In this document: one piece after another, positions 44,285-55,034 of the stretch
Position numbering within the stretch: the first letter of the stretch is position 1
Layout: every line of letters starts with the position of its first letter
Assembly: GCA_030267565.1 (NCBI GenBank)
Contig: BRXU01000005.1
Coordinates: 4,981,001-5,045,000, forward strand
Source of the DNA: Pleodorina starrii
Taxonomy: Eukaryota > Chlorophyta > Chlorophyceae > Chlamydomonadales > Volvocaceae
Direction: 5' to 3'
DNA: 64,000 nt
Program-made: the position numbers and the translations under genes
Notes under the pieces: generated by a model
The model's input: the letters and a program-made list of their open reading frames with translations, nothing else
Database searches by the model: none
What the model was told of the DNA's origin: nothing

Positions 44285-45822
44285 GTACAATCAGCTATGG
44301 GTGCACGCCCCGACCACCCCGCTCCCAGGCGGGCCGTCGTGGCGTGACTGAACAGCAAGTACCGCGGGCTCCGGGGGCAACCCCGGCGCGAGTGGGCGTC
44401 CACGCCGGTGTCGCCGGTGTCATGGCTGCTACCCCCAGCTCCCGCAACTCCCATGGGAACCGGCCCCGCCCCGCACGTGATGGAATCCGCGGCCGCCCAC
44501 GCCCAGCCCACCGTAAGCTCCTTAGCCCCGCCAGCCGGTGTTCCTGCCGCCCGCACCTCCCCCACTGTGGGCCCACGGCGGGACCCAGCACGGACCGAGC
44601 ATCACCGCAGCGGCGGCAGAGTTGGCGGATGCGGCCGGCCTGCTAGCTCCTCGGTAGCATATCATGTGCTGCCGCCCCGCCCCGAGCCCCCGGGCCCCAC
44701 CTCCTCTCCAGTGAGGCTGACCCCCGCCAGCGTCAACCCCGCCGGGGCTCCCGCTGACCTTGGCTTTCCCGGCATTTCCAGGAGTTACCGGTCCGTCGCT
44801 GCCTCGCCGGCCTCCGCCGCAAGCATCAGGCCAGGTCCCCTCACCCGGGTAGTCGATCCCCTGCCGTAGCCGGTGCAGGAAGCGGTTGTAGGGTCCTGCT
44901 CCAGGCCCCCAGGCTCCGGCGCCTGCTCTCCTGCCCTAGTCGTACCCATTTGCGGGGCAGATCTGTAGGCGCCGCACCCGCTCCCGTGTCTCCCCGCCCC
45001 TGCCGGTGCCGGCCCGGGTCCCAGCCTCGGGAGGTGGGATCCCCTGCATGCCCGACGGAATTCGGGTACAGTGCGTGGCTCAGCAAAGGGAGTGCCGGTG
45101 CCCCGTGCGGTTGCACCTGCCCCCCCTGTGTGCCCCACCGGCCCGTGACCATGCTAGCCGTCCCTATTCGGCCCGTGTTGGGTTCTTCGGTGTGCCGTGG
45201 GCCCCACCCCGTACCTCTCAACGCTGCTCGCCCATTCTCGGCGGTGCGGCGCGCCCCCCCCCCCGTTAGGCCCAATCTGGCACGTGATGCACCCTCGCTG
45301 ACCGACCCCCCTTGTGCCTGGCCCCACACGCGACGCGCCCCCTCCCTGCCGACCCATCGACGCGTGCCGTCCCTTCCCCTTTGCCATGCACCCACCGCCC
45401 GCGCCACGTGAAGCCCCCTCCCTTTGTGCCCGGTTCCACGCGGCGCACGCCCCTCCCTTGCAGGCCCCGCAGTGTGCAAAGCGCCTCTTTCCCCCTGGCT
45501 CGGTCCCGCGCGCGGTGCGCCCTCCCCGCGGCGCGCCCCCCCCTTTCCCCTTATATCTGGTCACGCGCGCGATGCATCCCGCCTGGCCGACCCCGCGGCG
45601 CGGCCGCTTCCCGTTTCGCCTTGTACCCGGTCCCGTGCCCGCTGCGCACAGCCGGGCCTTCAGGCAATGCGGAGACGCACGCGTAGATGGAATTTCCAAT
45701 TTAACAGCGCCATTATTGCCGGTGTTATCAAAGAGTGTTTTTGGGAAAGAGACTTGGGTCATGGTGGGCACGGCTGGAACTGGCTGGAAGCACGCTATGC
45801 TTCCTATGTGGGCGGTGTTTGC

Positions 45823-46088
45823 GCGGGAATGGACGCATGCTGTTATTGCGATATTTCTCTTTCACAGTGACACTTCTGCGTTTATATAGTGGCGTGTGAA
45901 GTACATTACATAGTGTTCGCTGCAGCTCGTTCTGCGAGCGCTTGAATGCGAACGTCGTTGTTTGAAAATTGCGAGTACTATGATGTAATTTGCGCTTGGA
46001 ATCGCTATACCCGATATGGATGACGCCAATGGTACGAGTGTGAGGTGGACGACCAACCGCCCAACTCAGGACGGATTTAGGGTCGTCG
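45823..46088 (-). repeat. Right terminal inverted repeat of the Mutator-like element
   Basis: Inverse of the left repeat. Its own TATA box (TTTATATA on the plus strand, 45881-45888) points inward on the minus strand, with an ATG at 45836-45838. Confidence 0.9.
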
Positions 46089-46106
46089 AACATCATCATC
46101 ATCATG

Positions 46107-48900
46107 CCACAAGTAAGGGCTGGCGCGGTCCCGGGTTTGGCTCAGTGTTTTTGCGGGGCTTTGTTGTGGGGCTTTGTCGTGGGGCTTTGTCTGATCGATG
46201 CGACGACTTCATTGCACCCGAGCGTCGTTCATGCACCGCATCTTCGGGTTACGTCGACGTTCGTGCAGCGGGAGATCAGCCGTGTCAGTTACAGGCGTAA
46301 CCTAGCGCCATCCGCATAGAGGCCACTCACTCGGTTCATATCGCCCGGCAGGCGTCCGGGGCCCAAGTGTCCCCACGGGGGCGGAGGCCTTTCACCAAAC
46401 AGCAGCGGGCACGCATCTTGCCAACGTGCATAGGCTCCTCTCCTTCTCCGCGTGCGTGGCAGGCACAGTGCGCTCACGGTGTTGCATGTCACGGTGGCCG
46501 CCTTGCGTGTTCCCTCATCATAAAGGGAGCCACTGTTTGCTTCAGGGATTGGGGTGTTCCGTACATCCCAGCCGCACTTTCTCGACCACTTCAGCAACGT
46601 GTCACCTAACAGCCTCAGCGAATCTCCAGCATCCACCTAATCGTCTTGTCACGTGGCGGCTCAGCCAGGCTCAGCTCGGACTTGCTCCAACTTCTCCCCC
46701 CCACCCCCACCCCCCCGTCCTTGCCCTGACCCTGGTCTTCTCGCTCACCCTCTTCGGCCTCATTGCCGTCCACCTCGCCGTGCTCAACCTCTCCCTCGTC
46801 ATTCTCCCCGCCGCCATCCCCGTTGTCGTCCGCCTCACCCTCCCCGTCACCCTCTTCCTTCCTCTCGTCGTCGCTCTCCTCGGCAGCGGTTGTGTATGTA
46901 CATACACTGACGAAATAAGGCAACTGCGAAGCACACATGCGGCGGCACGGCCGCGGACACCATCAAAACAGCAACCACTCAGCTGTGGAAAACAAGCCAT
47001 ATGAAGAGGCCTGTTATAGTACGAGGGCGACAAAGGGAAATGACCAGTGGAGGCTCTGGGCTCCACATCGAACGGCACGTATGCATTTGTTCATTACGTC
47101 TGTCAACATTTGGGTGCTGATATCACCCAACACGCATGAAGAGAGAGGTCGGGAAGGGGTTGTGCGGGGAAGGGGGAGGTGAAGCCCCGGGCCCCCCACC
47201 GATCATTCCATGAGCACGTTGCCCATTATCCCTATTGGCCGCTGAAATTACCTAACACGAACGATAATCGCCTTGCTGTGGGGGGAAGGGGGTGCGCACG
47301 CCCCGGGCAACCCACCCCATGCACTGTAGATGTACAGGACAACTGAAACTGCCGTGAGCATTTCTTCATTGCGTCTTTCAGCATTTGGGTGCTCAGATCA
47401 CCTAATACGCACGAAGCCTGCCATGCTGCAAGGGGGAGGCCGGGAAGGGAGGTGTGCGGGGAAGGGGGGCGGAAGCCCCGGGCCCGCCACCGAGTGTTCC
47501 ATGCACGTGATGTGTGAGATGTCTGGCTGGACACCCTATATGAGTCATGGCATGCCACCCCGTACCACAGGAACGACACCAACCTCGCAACAAACTGCCA
47601 TGCCTTTGCGCGGCACGACACATGTTAGCGAAGTGAAGCGAAGAAGCGCTCCTTGCAGCCGGCAACATGGCACCACAGCCTGTTGGAAACCATTTTATAG
47701 AATTTCATGCAATTCGCAGTTGCTCATCCAGTGAAACATTATACCATCAGCTAGGGAGTCCGTGTCTCAAATTTGCCGTATGAATGGTAACGGAGGGGGG
47801 TCCAGACCCCCCCCCCCCCTCCCCCATCATTCATGCTATGCCCCCCATCCCCAATCATTTATGTAACTTCAAATTTGCCGCCATGCAGAGTTCGGCGAAG
47901 AAATTGTCCTCGTTAAATTGAATCGTAGTATTGTTTCGTGTATTCTTCTTTGAGCTCCTCAAGGCTCATTAATTGCGGAGCAACCCACTCGTCGTTGCCT
48001 TCTAGGCCGTTCAAGGCCGTTCCCTGCCGTTCTGCTGCAGGACCCAGAGACAAAGCAGGCCAGAAATCAGAATACTTGTCAAGCTGTATCGATTATATAC
48101 AATCATATGTTTTGTGGATTACCATTCGGATCCTTCCGACACTAATAATAATACCGGCGGCGGTACTGACTTTTAGCGGGCATATTACATTATCCGAGTG
48201 ATGAAGATACAGATACGGCTTTATCACGTGTTCTGAAGGGAACCCGATAAAGCGAGCAAGGCCAAGAACGGCCTGGAGTAGCGGCTCGCCCGCTCGTACG
48301 CCCTGAAAACAGCCCCGAAACCAGTAATGAATAATGGGGGAGGGGGGGTCAAGCGGCCCCACCCACCACACCCCATACTTTCTCCCCCCCCCCTTTTAAC
48401 ATTCCGACGAAAAAAACGGGACGCGGACACCGTGCAGCATTCTCGCAGTCGGCTTTATACTGCCATCCTTACATCAACCGACATTTTGAAAAATCGGCCC
48501 GTATGAGACTGTTGTAATCCCATTGAATACACAACGTTTGTGCGTACACCGCCAATTCATCCATGCCACCAGTCGTGCCTCCATCGGAATCCTGGAAAGC
48601 CGTTGCAGCCGTTGCTTGTACGGTCACTATGCTGCCCCAGACAAAAACGAATAAGCCAAGGTTTGCTTCACAAACCCGGGTATTCTGTCCAGTCAACGTA
48701 CGAGATCAAATGCGTTCGGTTCCAGTTTCTTAGGATTTTAACAATATCTAATGCCCCAAGTTGTTCGTGTGCATGCGTCCATTCATTCGCGAAAGTGGCG
48801 ATATCAGCACCGAGCGACAGTAAGCACCTACGTACACATAATTAGTCCTTCATCTTTTCTATCCATGGAAAGTGCTCTGCGGGCCCTAATGATTCGGATC
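46107..48900. other. Region without recognised genes
   Basis: At 46650-46910 the minus strand reads as an acidic low-complexity peptide (GEADDNGDGGGENDEGE) and the plus strand as Pro/Arg-rich text, reflecting a C-rich pyrimidine stretch and not a gene. Homopolymer C runs occur near 47805-47820 and 48380-48390. Diverged repeats lie at 47.1-47.5 kb. Nothing else can be supported. Confidence 0.45.
47096..47515. repeat. Diverged direct repeats, about 270 bp apart
   Basis: CAACATTTGGGTGCTGATATCACC...GGGAAGGGGTTGTGCGGGGAAGG...AGCCCCGGGCC...CATTCCATG at 47104-47215 recurs as CAGCATTTGGGTGCTCAGATCACC...AGCCCCGGGCC...TGTTCCATG at 47376-47505. A partial third match (GGGGGGAAGGGGGTGCGCACGCCCCGGGC) lies near 47280-47310. 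Confidence 0.65.
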
Positions 48901-48939
48901 GCGACAAACGCTTCGTTGGTCACAAAGTATACCGCCGCC

Positions 48940-49560
48940 GCTGAGCGTGGCCTACGAGGGGGGGCGTGTGGACGTAGTGTACATCCGATGGTTCGACGCC
49001 CCGGCGGAAGAGTGGAACCGTGACCTGAACCTGCGGCCGCTTCAATGGCACAGGTACGTCGGTGGCCCACCGTGTGGCAGCAGCTTTGATTGCTAGGACT
49101 GCTGGTCAGTGTGTGTGATGGAGACTCTCTCACTTCTTCGTTGTGCGTGCTCCCAAAACAAATCCCTACATATGCATGCAGGGAGAAGGGTGCGCCAGAA
49201 GCGTCGTTTGACTGCATCACGCTGGAGAGTGTCATTGCAAGGGTTTGCATAGTGCGGATTCCGCGGCATGTGGGGGGCAAACGGGGCTCCGCTGCGCCAA
49301 AGGACACCACAGAGGAGGATGCGGTGGCCCAGTCTGTGCTGAATGATCTTGTTGGGCCGCCACCGCTAGATGTCTTGCCTGTGGTCAAGGAGGGGGAATG
49401 GGAGCGGATGCAGGTCCGGCGATTGGAAGGGGTCAAACCAGCTGCAGCCAGGTCGGGGCTTGCAGTGGTCATTGAGAAGGAGAAGGAAAAGGAATGGCTG
49501 GATAACTGGGAGGCGGGGCGGGCGCGCAGTGTTGAGGGCTTAGGTGGAGCGAGGATTTAA
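48940..49560 (+). CDS. Two-exon coding remnant, possibly transposon-derived
   Basis: Exon to 49053 reads VAYEGGRVDVVYIRWFDAPAEEWNRDL then LRPLQWH, with a GTACGT donor. It joins in phase 2 to 49182-49560, reading EKGAPEASFDCITLESVIARVCIVRIPRH, then an acidic/basic tail (VVIEKEKEKEWLDNW). The pattern VVYIRWF ... FDCITLESV ... VCIVRIP resembles C-terminal segments seen after transposases of large DNA elements in algae and fungi, but I cannot name the family. A second frame at 49544-49762 (EGYVRLWFMNGRG) overlaps and may be a continuation. The array of AGACGA motifs just downstream fits a transposon end. Confidence 0.35.
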
Positions 49561-49789
49561 GGAAGGCTATGTACGGCTGTGGTTTATGAACGGAAGGGGA
49601 CACACCAGCCAGGGTGGAGTTCGCTTGCGGTGCGTGGTGAATGAGAGGCCGAAGGAAATTGAATTGCAGGGGACCTGGGGGGCACTGCCCCAGGATGGAC
49701 ACGCGGTGTTGAGGGCTGAGGTGGAGGATGTCAAGAAGACTGAGAATGCCTCGGCAATGTAACCGGCAGGACGGGTAAAAGTTCTCGGC

Positions 49790-50056
49790 TTTGATAAGAC
49801 CGTCTGTTACGATTCCTTAGACGTGTTTATAGTCGATAGCCTTTAGGCGAGCGTCTTGAGATGAACGCACAGACGATCACTAGACGACCGTGTGTACATT
49901 ACCTATAGACGGCCCGTCTTACAGACGACCCACAGACGATCGTCTTGGATCGTCTATTTAGGCTCGTCTATCATCGTCTAATAGACTAGCCTATAGACGA
50001 CCAGTGTATTTTTCCAAATAGATCGTCTTTAGGAAGGTCTCTATTTTACAGACGAT
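49790..50056. repeat. Dense AGACG/CGTCT motif array
   Basis: At least sixteen copies of AGACG or its complement CGTCT occur in about 270 bp on both strands, several as palindromes (AGACGATCGTCT) or close pairs (AGACGGCCCGTCT). The sequence ends at CAGACGATG near 50055. Such clusters are typical of subterminal transposase-binding regions. Confidence 0.75.
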
Positions 50057-51489
50057 GTCACCAACACGATGGGCCTCACTCTTCTCGTGGCTGGTCAGCA
50101 GTGCGAGCTTTTTTTCGGAAGGCAATGGTCACGTACTGATTACGAGCTTTCCTCAGAGGCCAGACTTACGAATTTCAATTCCAGAAAGGGCGATAACGGG
50201 CGGCGGGCGGGCGGGGTTGTCGCCGTCGCGAAGTACTGCGGAAATAGTTGGGGGGTTGGGTCTTGCTTGGGTGAGTCATTTTATTAAGGCGGAAGGCGAA
50301 CGATCCGGTGTAAGTACGCCGGACTTAAGCGGGGCCGGACGGCCAGGATGGCTGACACGGGACATCGGGCACCGGCGGATGGGACACGAACGACAGCCAC
50401 GACGGAGGGTGTAGCGTGGCGGGTGGTTGGATAGATGGTGGAGAGGTTTTGATTGGCAATAAAAAGACTCATCCCCGCTTACAACGTAATTGACAAGTGC
50501 AAAGGCATGCGCGCACCACAGCAGGCTTGGAACGGCCTGGCAGGCTTCCGGCGTGACGAAAGTGCTTTGGTGGAAAAATTCCGTTCGCTGCTCGGCAACC
50601 GAGGCTCGAGCAGCGGCCGATGGATGGAAGCACAGTCGCACACTCAACATACAACAGACCCTCCCTGCGGATACTCTACCCGCCCGCCGGAGCCTGCCAC
50701 ACCTACGTACATCCTAGAACGGATCGTAGAACCATATTTCAGGTCCCAATGGTGTATGTAGTGTATATCTACCATAATAGCCATGCATAGCGCAAGTACA
50801 GGCACACGCCGAACATCTATCTCAGCAGGCGTTCGCATGCCGTATTCATTGACCACCAACTGCCGCCTGCGGATCATCAGCGCGAAAGCCGCCCAAACGA
50901 CCAAAACACGCGCTGCTTTATTTATGCAGTAACAGGATGACAAAACTGTGTTCATAGGAGATGCATTCAAGTGGCTCTTGGCAGAGTGATGCATGGCATA
51001 CACGTTGACCGTCGGAGATGAAGAGATGCAGACTCTGGAGGCTAAGGTGCTGTACAACGTGTCCCCAGAGTCCATCTGTCAAACCTCTCTCGGATTAGAT
51101 GTCCATTAATCCTGCCCAACACGGAGGGGTGGCTGGGAGGCGACACATCTCAGTCAGAAACGACAACTAACACCGCCACGGTAGCTATCTATTGGCTATC
51201 CTCGCGTGAGAACATACTAATCCCTTAACACACGCGACAGCCACATTATGTCTTATGAAGCCAAATGCTTCTTTCTGATTGAGATAGAACGCGGTATCTG
51301 CTAGCTGCGTGGGATAATGTGAAGTTGCCTGACCAGAGGATGGTATGGTGTAGGCCGGATTGATGAAAAGTTGACCGTTGATTGAAGACGGCGGTAGCGG
51401 CTACTGCGTCGGTGGAGCGCGTGGCGCACACAGAGTTCATTCGGCCACCGATGGAGAGGGCGAATTATGCATGGCCTCCATGCTGTCAA
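50057..51489. other. No gene recognised
   Basis: Open frames on both strands are short and mutually overlapping, with no family content. The stretch is moderately AT-rich and lies between the AGACG array and the truncated propeller copy. Confidence 0.4.
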
Positions 51490-52238
51490 TTATTGCGTCG
51501 TGACGGCTCGCATGTCCAGAGCATGCGGGTCGGCGCGATTGATCCCGCCAACCATGTTCGTGATCGGGAGGATATCAATGAATTTGGCGGTGCGACCCGC
51601 GGAAAACAGCTTCAGAACCCCCAAGCCGGGGGAGCTCCCCTGCGTGCATTCGAGGGACAAGATGCGCAAGCAACCGCGCGAGAAGATAGATGATGAAATA
51701 CGCATTAGCTGCGTGCATCTTTCGGGAGATGAATGGATGGGCACGACTCTTGTGAACAGTTCCGACACAGCATGCAGCAGACCCAGCAGAAGCTACATAC
51801 GTAGCATGGCAAGTGGTTGTTTGTTGACCAAGTCCCAGGATAGTCCCACTATGTAATTATAACACCCAACGGGTATGCAGGTGTATGTCGACGGCTGCGG
51901 GTGATCTGCCTAGCTGCAATGGCGCGAGTAAGGACGGGACTTTCCGTTTACCTGGACCACGAATGGAGGAACCCTTGATGTAAGTGCACGTATACTTCGT
52001 CGCTGCGCTGATCAACGAACTTACCGTGCTGACGTGCGGGTCCGCGGATTGAGGGTACAGACCCCGGAGGCTCACAAATGCATAGTCCATGTTTGGCGAG
52101 ATGGCCAGCGCGTCGGGTGTGGGGTCGGTGGAAAGCGCGCCCTTGAGCTCGATGCGGTTCACAAACTTGTCGGAGCGAAAGGAAAACACGTCGATGACGC
52201 TTCGGGCACGATCCGGCTGCCAGAAGTAGCTGGGGGTC
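51490..52238 (-). pseudogene. Truncated copy of the secreted propeller gene (last two exons)
   Basis: Two exons, 52025-52238 (214 nt, the same length and phase as 28247-28460) and 51490-51639, encode SYFWQPDRARSVIDVFSF ... DPTPDALAISPNMDYAF and GSSPGLGVLKLFSAGRTAKF ... NRADPHALDMRA, then a stop. Coding similarity is high and the GTAAGT donor is intact, but none of the ten upstream exons is found before the LINE fragment at 52.5 kb. The C-terminus differs from the intact gene. Same strand as the parent, about 24 kb away, so a broken tandem duplicate. Confidence 0.8.
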
Positions 52239-52506
52239 CTGTGTGGACCCGGGAGGAACATGGAATGAAGACACATCGAAGAAATTGCAGTCTTCGGTGA
52301 CAAGGGCGGTAATCTAAAAAATTTAACTTACAATTCAGGAGAAATTTTATGAAATCTGAAGATAATTTTGCCGTACGAAAAAATAAGGTTTAGATAATAT
52401 AATCCGGCGTCACAGGTAGGCATGATATCTGCCGGGGCCGTGTTCAGCCGGGACAATCCCCTCCTAGATAGATCCTGACGGACAGATATTCTCAGCTGAT
52501 GTTCGG

Positions 52507-53523
52507 ATGCGGTGTTTCACTACCCAGGTGCGCGCCATTCTGTTGTATGGCTGTCAGGCGTGGGGCCCCTTTGTGATAGCAGAAGCGCTCGAAAGGGCTT
52601 CTTCTGGGAGGCGTCGTGATAACAACAACCTAGCAGAGGGCCTTTTCGAAGCTTGTTTGCGGGGTGATGCGGTTCAACTACAAGTCATTTTTATGCGGCA
52701 GATTGTGAAGGCGGCGAGTCCTGCCCACCGGCTGCTGTTTGCCGAAATGGCACAGCTCCCGCTGCAGTACTACATGGCCAAGCAGGTTGTTGGTTTCTGG
52801 AATCGCGTCCGAAAGCAGGCTGGTTCTCTCGCGTTTGCGGTACTGTGGCAGGAAATACACGATGCACTTACTGACCCAGCTGGGTCAGGCTGGGGTGCTG
52901 CAGTGTTGCGGTTGTTAACGTATCTCGAAATCGACATCTGGAGTGGGATGCCGCAGGACGTCATTGGTTTTGATAACCGCATCGATTGCTTGTTAAGTAA
53001 GCCACTCCCCGAAGGAACGATTGTGACAGCGCTGAGGGAGCGGTTGATGAGTGGGTGGGAGCACGAGCGTTTCAGTGTACCGCCAGAGGCTTACCCTTCG
53101 GACGGGAAACAGCCGGGAGTTCAGATGGCGAAGTATATGCACTGGATGGGTATGCCCTTTGCGCGGGCAGCGGCAATCATGTGGCCACAGCATGTTAGCG
53201 TTTTCATTCCGCGTGCGGCCCACCGCAAACGTTTGCAGTTTCGTTTGTGCTGTTGGGCGGTTGCGGCCAACAGATCACGAGTGGGCAGAGTTCATGTCCC
53301 TAGGACTGAGCGAAAATGCCCCTGCTGCGTTGCGGATGGTCAAATAGAGGACGAGAAGCATGTCCTAATGGAGTGCCCTGCTTATAGTAGCATCCGCGCG
53401 GATGAAAGGTTTCCTCAATTCGAGGGTATGGAGGAAGCGATGAGATGGGATCCTCCCCGTTTGGCGAAGATGCTTGAGCGCATCTGGGCCCACCGCAACT
53501 CAATGGTCCCCTTTGGCCGCTAG
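52507..53523 (+). CDS. LINE ORF2 C-terminal part, 5'-truncated
   Basis: An uninterrupted 338-codon frame starting at an internal Met: RCFTTQVRAILLYGCQAWGP, VIFMRQIVKAASPAHRLLFAE, PLQYYMAKQVVGFWN, GVQMAKYMHWMGMP, and a terminal Cys/His cluster CPCCVADG ... DEKHVLMECP. It aligns in order with the LINE parts at 37.5-38.0 and 43.1-43.7 kb but is clearly diverged, so a different copy or subfamily. The reverse transcriptase core is absent. Its 5' end abuts the region where the propeller pseudogene loses its upstream exons, and its insertion may have caused that truncation. Confidence 0.85.
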   Translation: MRCFTTQVRAILLYGCQAWGPFVIAEALERASSGRRRDNNNLAEGLFEACLRGDAVQLQVIFMRQIVKAASPAHRLLFAEMAQLPLQYYMAKQVVGFWNRVRKQAGSLAFAVLWQEIHDALTDPAGSGWGAAVLRLLTYLEIDIWSGMPQDVIGFDNRIDCLLSKPLPEGTIVTALRERLMSGWEHERFSVPPEAYPSDGKQPGVQMAKYMHWMGMPFARAAAIMWPQHVSVFIPRAAHRKRLQFRLCCWAVAANRSRVGRVHVPRTERKCPCCVADGQIEDEKHVLMECPAYSSIRADERFPQFEGMEEAMRWDPPRLAKMLERIWAHRNSMVPFGR

Positions 53524-53651
53524 TATCCCCTTCTTCCTGCATGGGCGGTTTTCTACTGTCGTGCTTTTAGGCGTTTTAGTTCCCTTGGGCCCTCGGCTCG
53601 TATGGGTTTTTTGTTCATGAGAGGGGCACGCACCCCCAACCATGTATGTAA

Positions 53652-53654
<3 letters not shown>

Positions 53655-53703
<49 letters not shown>
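53655..53703. repeat. (CA)n microsatellite
   Basis: About 24 CA units, directly preceding a fragment of the 760-bp repeat family. Confidence 0.95.
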
Positions 53704-53707
<4 letters not shown>

Positions 53708-53905
53708 AGCTTTTGGGGAGCCGCTGCACCGTACACCCGTATATGGGGTATACGACGCAGCCAGCTCTGCGTCGAGCAGGAGGGGGTAGCGGCCCCTCAC
53801 GCCCTTGTCCCACCGCAAGGGGGAGAGTGCTTAGGCGGTCTTTCCGTCGGGGCTGGGTTAGCAGCCCCTGGCCAGCGTCAGAGCCCGGTCAGATACTGTA
53901 ACGAC
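53704..53905 (+). repeat. 3' fragment of the 760-bp repeat unit
   Basis: AAGCTTTTGGGGAGCCGCTGC to CAGATACTGTAACGACAC corresponds to the last roughly 200 bp of each unit in the 55-57 kb array, with substitutions. It is bounded by (AC)n on both sides, as the full units are. Confidence 0.85.
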
Positions 53906-53923
53906 ACACACACACACACACAC

Positions 53924-54420
53924 AAGTAGCTCAAGTTGGTAGAGCACCGGGTTAGTAACCGGCGGGTCTGGAGTTCGATCCCCAGAGTCGGCACTAATTT
54001 AACCGGAAGACGTGGATCGTACCCCACCGCTGGTCCCCCGGTTGAAAGAGATCGGGGTGTCGAAGGCTGGAGACAATGGTGTCCTCTGGTGCGCGGGGCG
54101 GCTGGATCGGGGTGTCGAAGGCTGGAGACAATGGTGTCCTCTGGTGCGCGGGGCGGCTGGAGTGGGATGCCACCAAGAAGACTACAACGCTGCCGCAGAG
54201 CAGTGGTGGAGGAATGAGTCTGCATAGGGCCTGGACCAGACTGCATAGCAGGTGGTGGTTGGATAACTAAGATCGGGCGGCGGCAGGCTTCCGAAGGATA
54301 TAGGAGGTGGCAATGGCACCGGTGTGAGTGCCCTGGTAGATTACGCAGCTGTAGAGCATGCGTTCGGTGGACTGAGGACAGTAGGCACCTGGGGCTAGCT
54401 TAGCTGGCACATGGACAATC
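53924..54420 (+). mobile_element. Second tRNA-derived SINE copy
   Basis: A box TAGCTCAAGTTGG (53927-53939), anticodon-arm-like CCGGGTTAGTAACCGG and B box GAGTTCGATCCCC (53971-53983) resemble a tRNA-Thr(AGT). The following CCCCACCGCTGGTCCCCCGG and GGGTGTCGAAGGCTGG match the SINE at 39.8 kb. Inside, a unit ATCGGGGTGTCGAAGGCTGG with GACAATGGTGTCCTCTGGTG is duplicated in tandem (54050-54165). The 3' boundary is uncertain. Confidence 0.65.
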
Positions 54421-54435
54421 AGGTGGACGCTGTCC

Positions 54436-54600
54436 TGTGACGATTACGGCGCAGCGGTTAGCACTTCCCGGTGCAGTGTGCGGACAAGGTGGTACGCCCC
54501 TCCTCAGCAGAGGAGTGCTTCGGCGGTCTCCCGTATGTGGGCGGGTTAGCGCCCCCGGCCAGTGTCGGCCCGGCAGATATGTAACAGTTACACACACACA
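54436..54600 (+). mobile_element. Short element related to the 3' end of the 760-bp units
   Basis: Contains an A-box-like GGCGCAGCGGTTAGCAC and ends GGGCGGGTTAGCGCCCCCGGCC ... CAGATATGTAACAGTTACACACAC, a diverged version of GGGCTGGGTTAGCAGCCCCTGGCC ... CAGATACTGTAACGAGACACAC in the 55-57 kb units. The shared TGTAAC-(AC)n end suggests a family of retroposons with (AC)n tails. Confidence 0.5.
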
Positions 54601-54949
54601 CAGGGCGAACGTGTGGCTGGCGGAGCCACCGCCAGGCGTACAGCAGTGCGTGTGGGACGTGATCTGCCTGGCGGCGCTCACGGCCATGGAACGGGCGCGC
54701 GTGGGGCTGTGGGCAGTCAGGAACTCGCCCACCGCCCCGGATGCCCCAGACCCAGTCGAGGTGGCCAAGGCGCGCGCAGCGCTAGAATTTTGGCAGCGTG
54801 TGCGGGGGTTTGCGGAGCTAGACGTGCCAAGGCGGGGATGGGAGGGGGTAGGGCCTGACCACCCCATCCTGGCGGTGGTCAACGGCCACTTTCAGTGTGT
54901 GCAGCACGCAGGGATGGGTATGGAGGGAGGGGGAGGGGAAGTGGAGTGA
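54601..54949 (+). CDS. Coding remnant, unidentified (possible retroelement C-terminus)
   Basis: Reads ANVWLAEPPPGVQQCVWDVI, CLAALTAMERARVGLWAVRN, VEVAKARAALEFWQRVRGFA, GPDHPILAVVNGHFQCVQ, then a stop. Composition and helix-like pattern suggest real protein, interrupted upstream by the (AC)n-tailed element. No start or domain identified; C-terminal parts of algal LINE proteins can look like this. Confidence 0.35.
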
Positions 54950-55034
54950 GGGGATGAAGGGGCTTTAGGGGTGAGGGAGGGAACTTAGGGCGTCGAGGCA
55001 GGGAGGCGTGAGAGGAGGGGAGGAGGAGGGGGGG

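Larger units (their letters stand above)
43824..46088 (+). mobile_element. Mutator-like DNA element, non-autonomous
   Basis: Terminal inverted repeats of 266 bp (43824-44089 and 45823-46088) begin CGACGACCCTAAATCC and end GGATTTAGGGTCGTCG. A 9-bp target duplication AACATCATC flanks them (43815-43823 and 46089-46097). Long terminal repeats with 9-bp duplications are the hallmark of Mutator-like elements. The interior (44.3-45.7 kb) is strongly C-rich, with no recognisable transposase, and may be captured or filler DNA. Similarity of the arms continues weakly for another 50-60 bp inward. Confidence 0.85.

Noticed and set aside
46615..46938. Acidic 107-codon minus-strand protein
   Set aside because: Low-complexity Glu/Gly/Asp text opposite a C-rich stretch, with no start context or neighbouring exons that fit.
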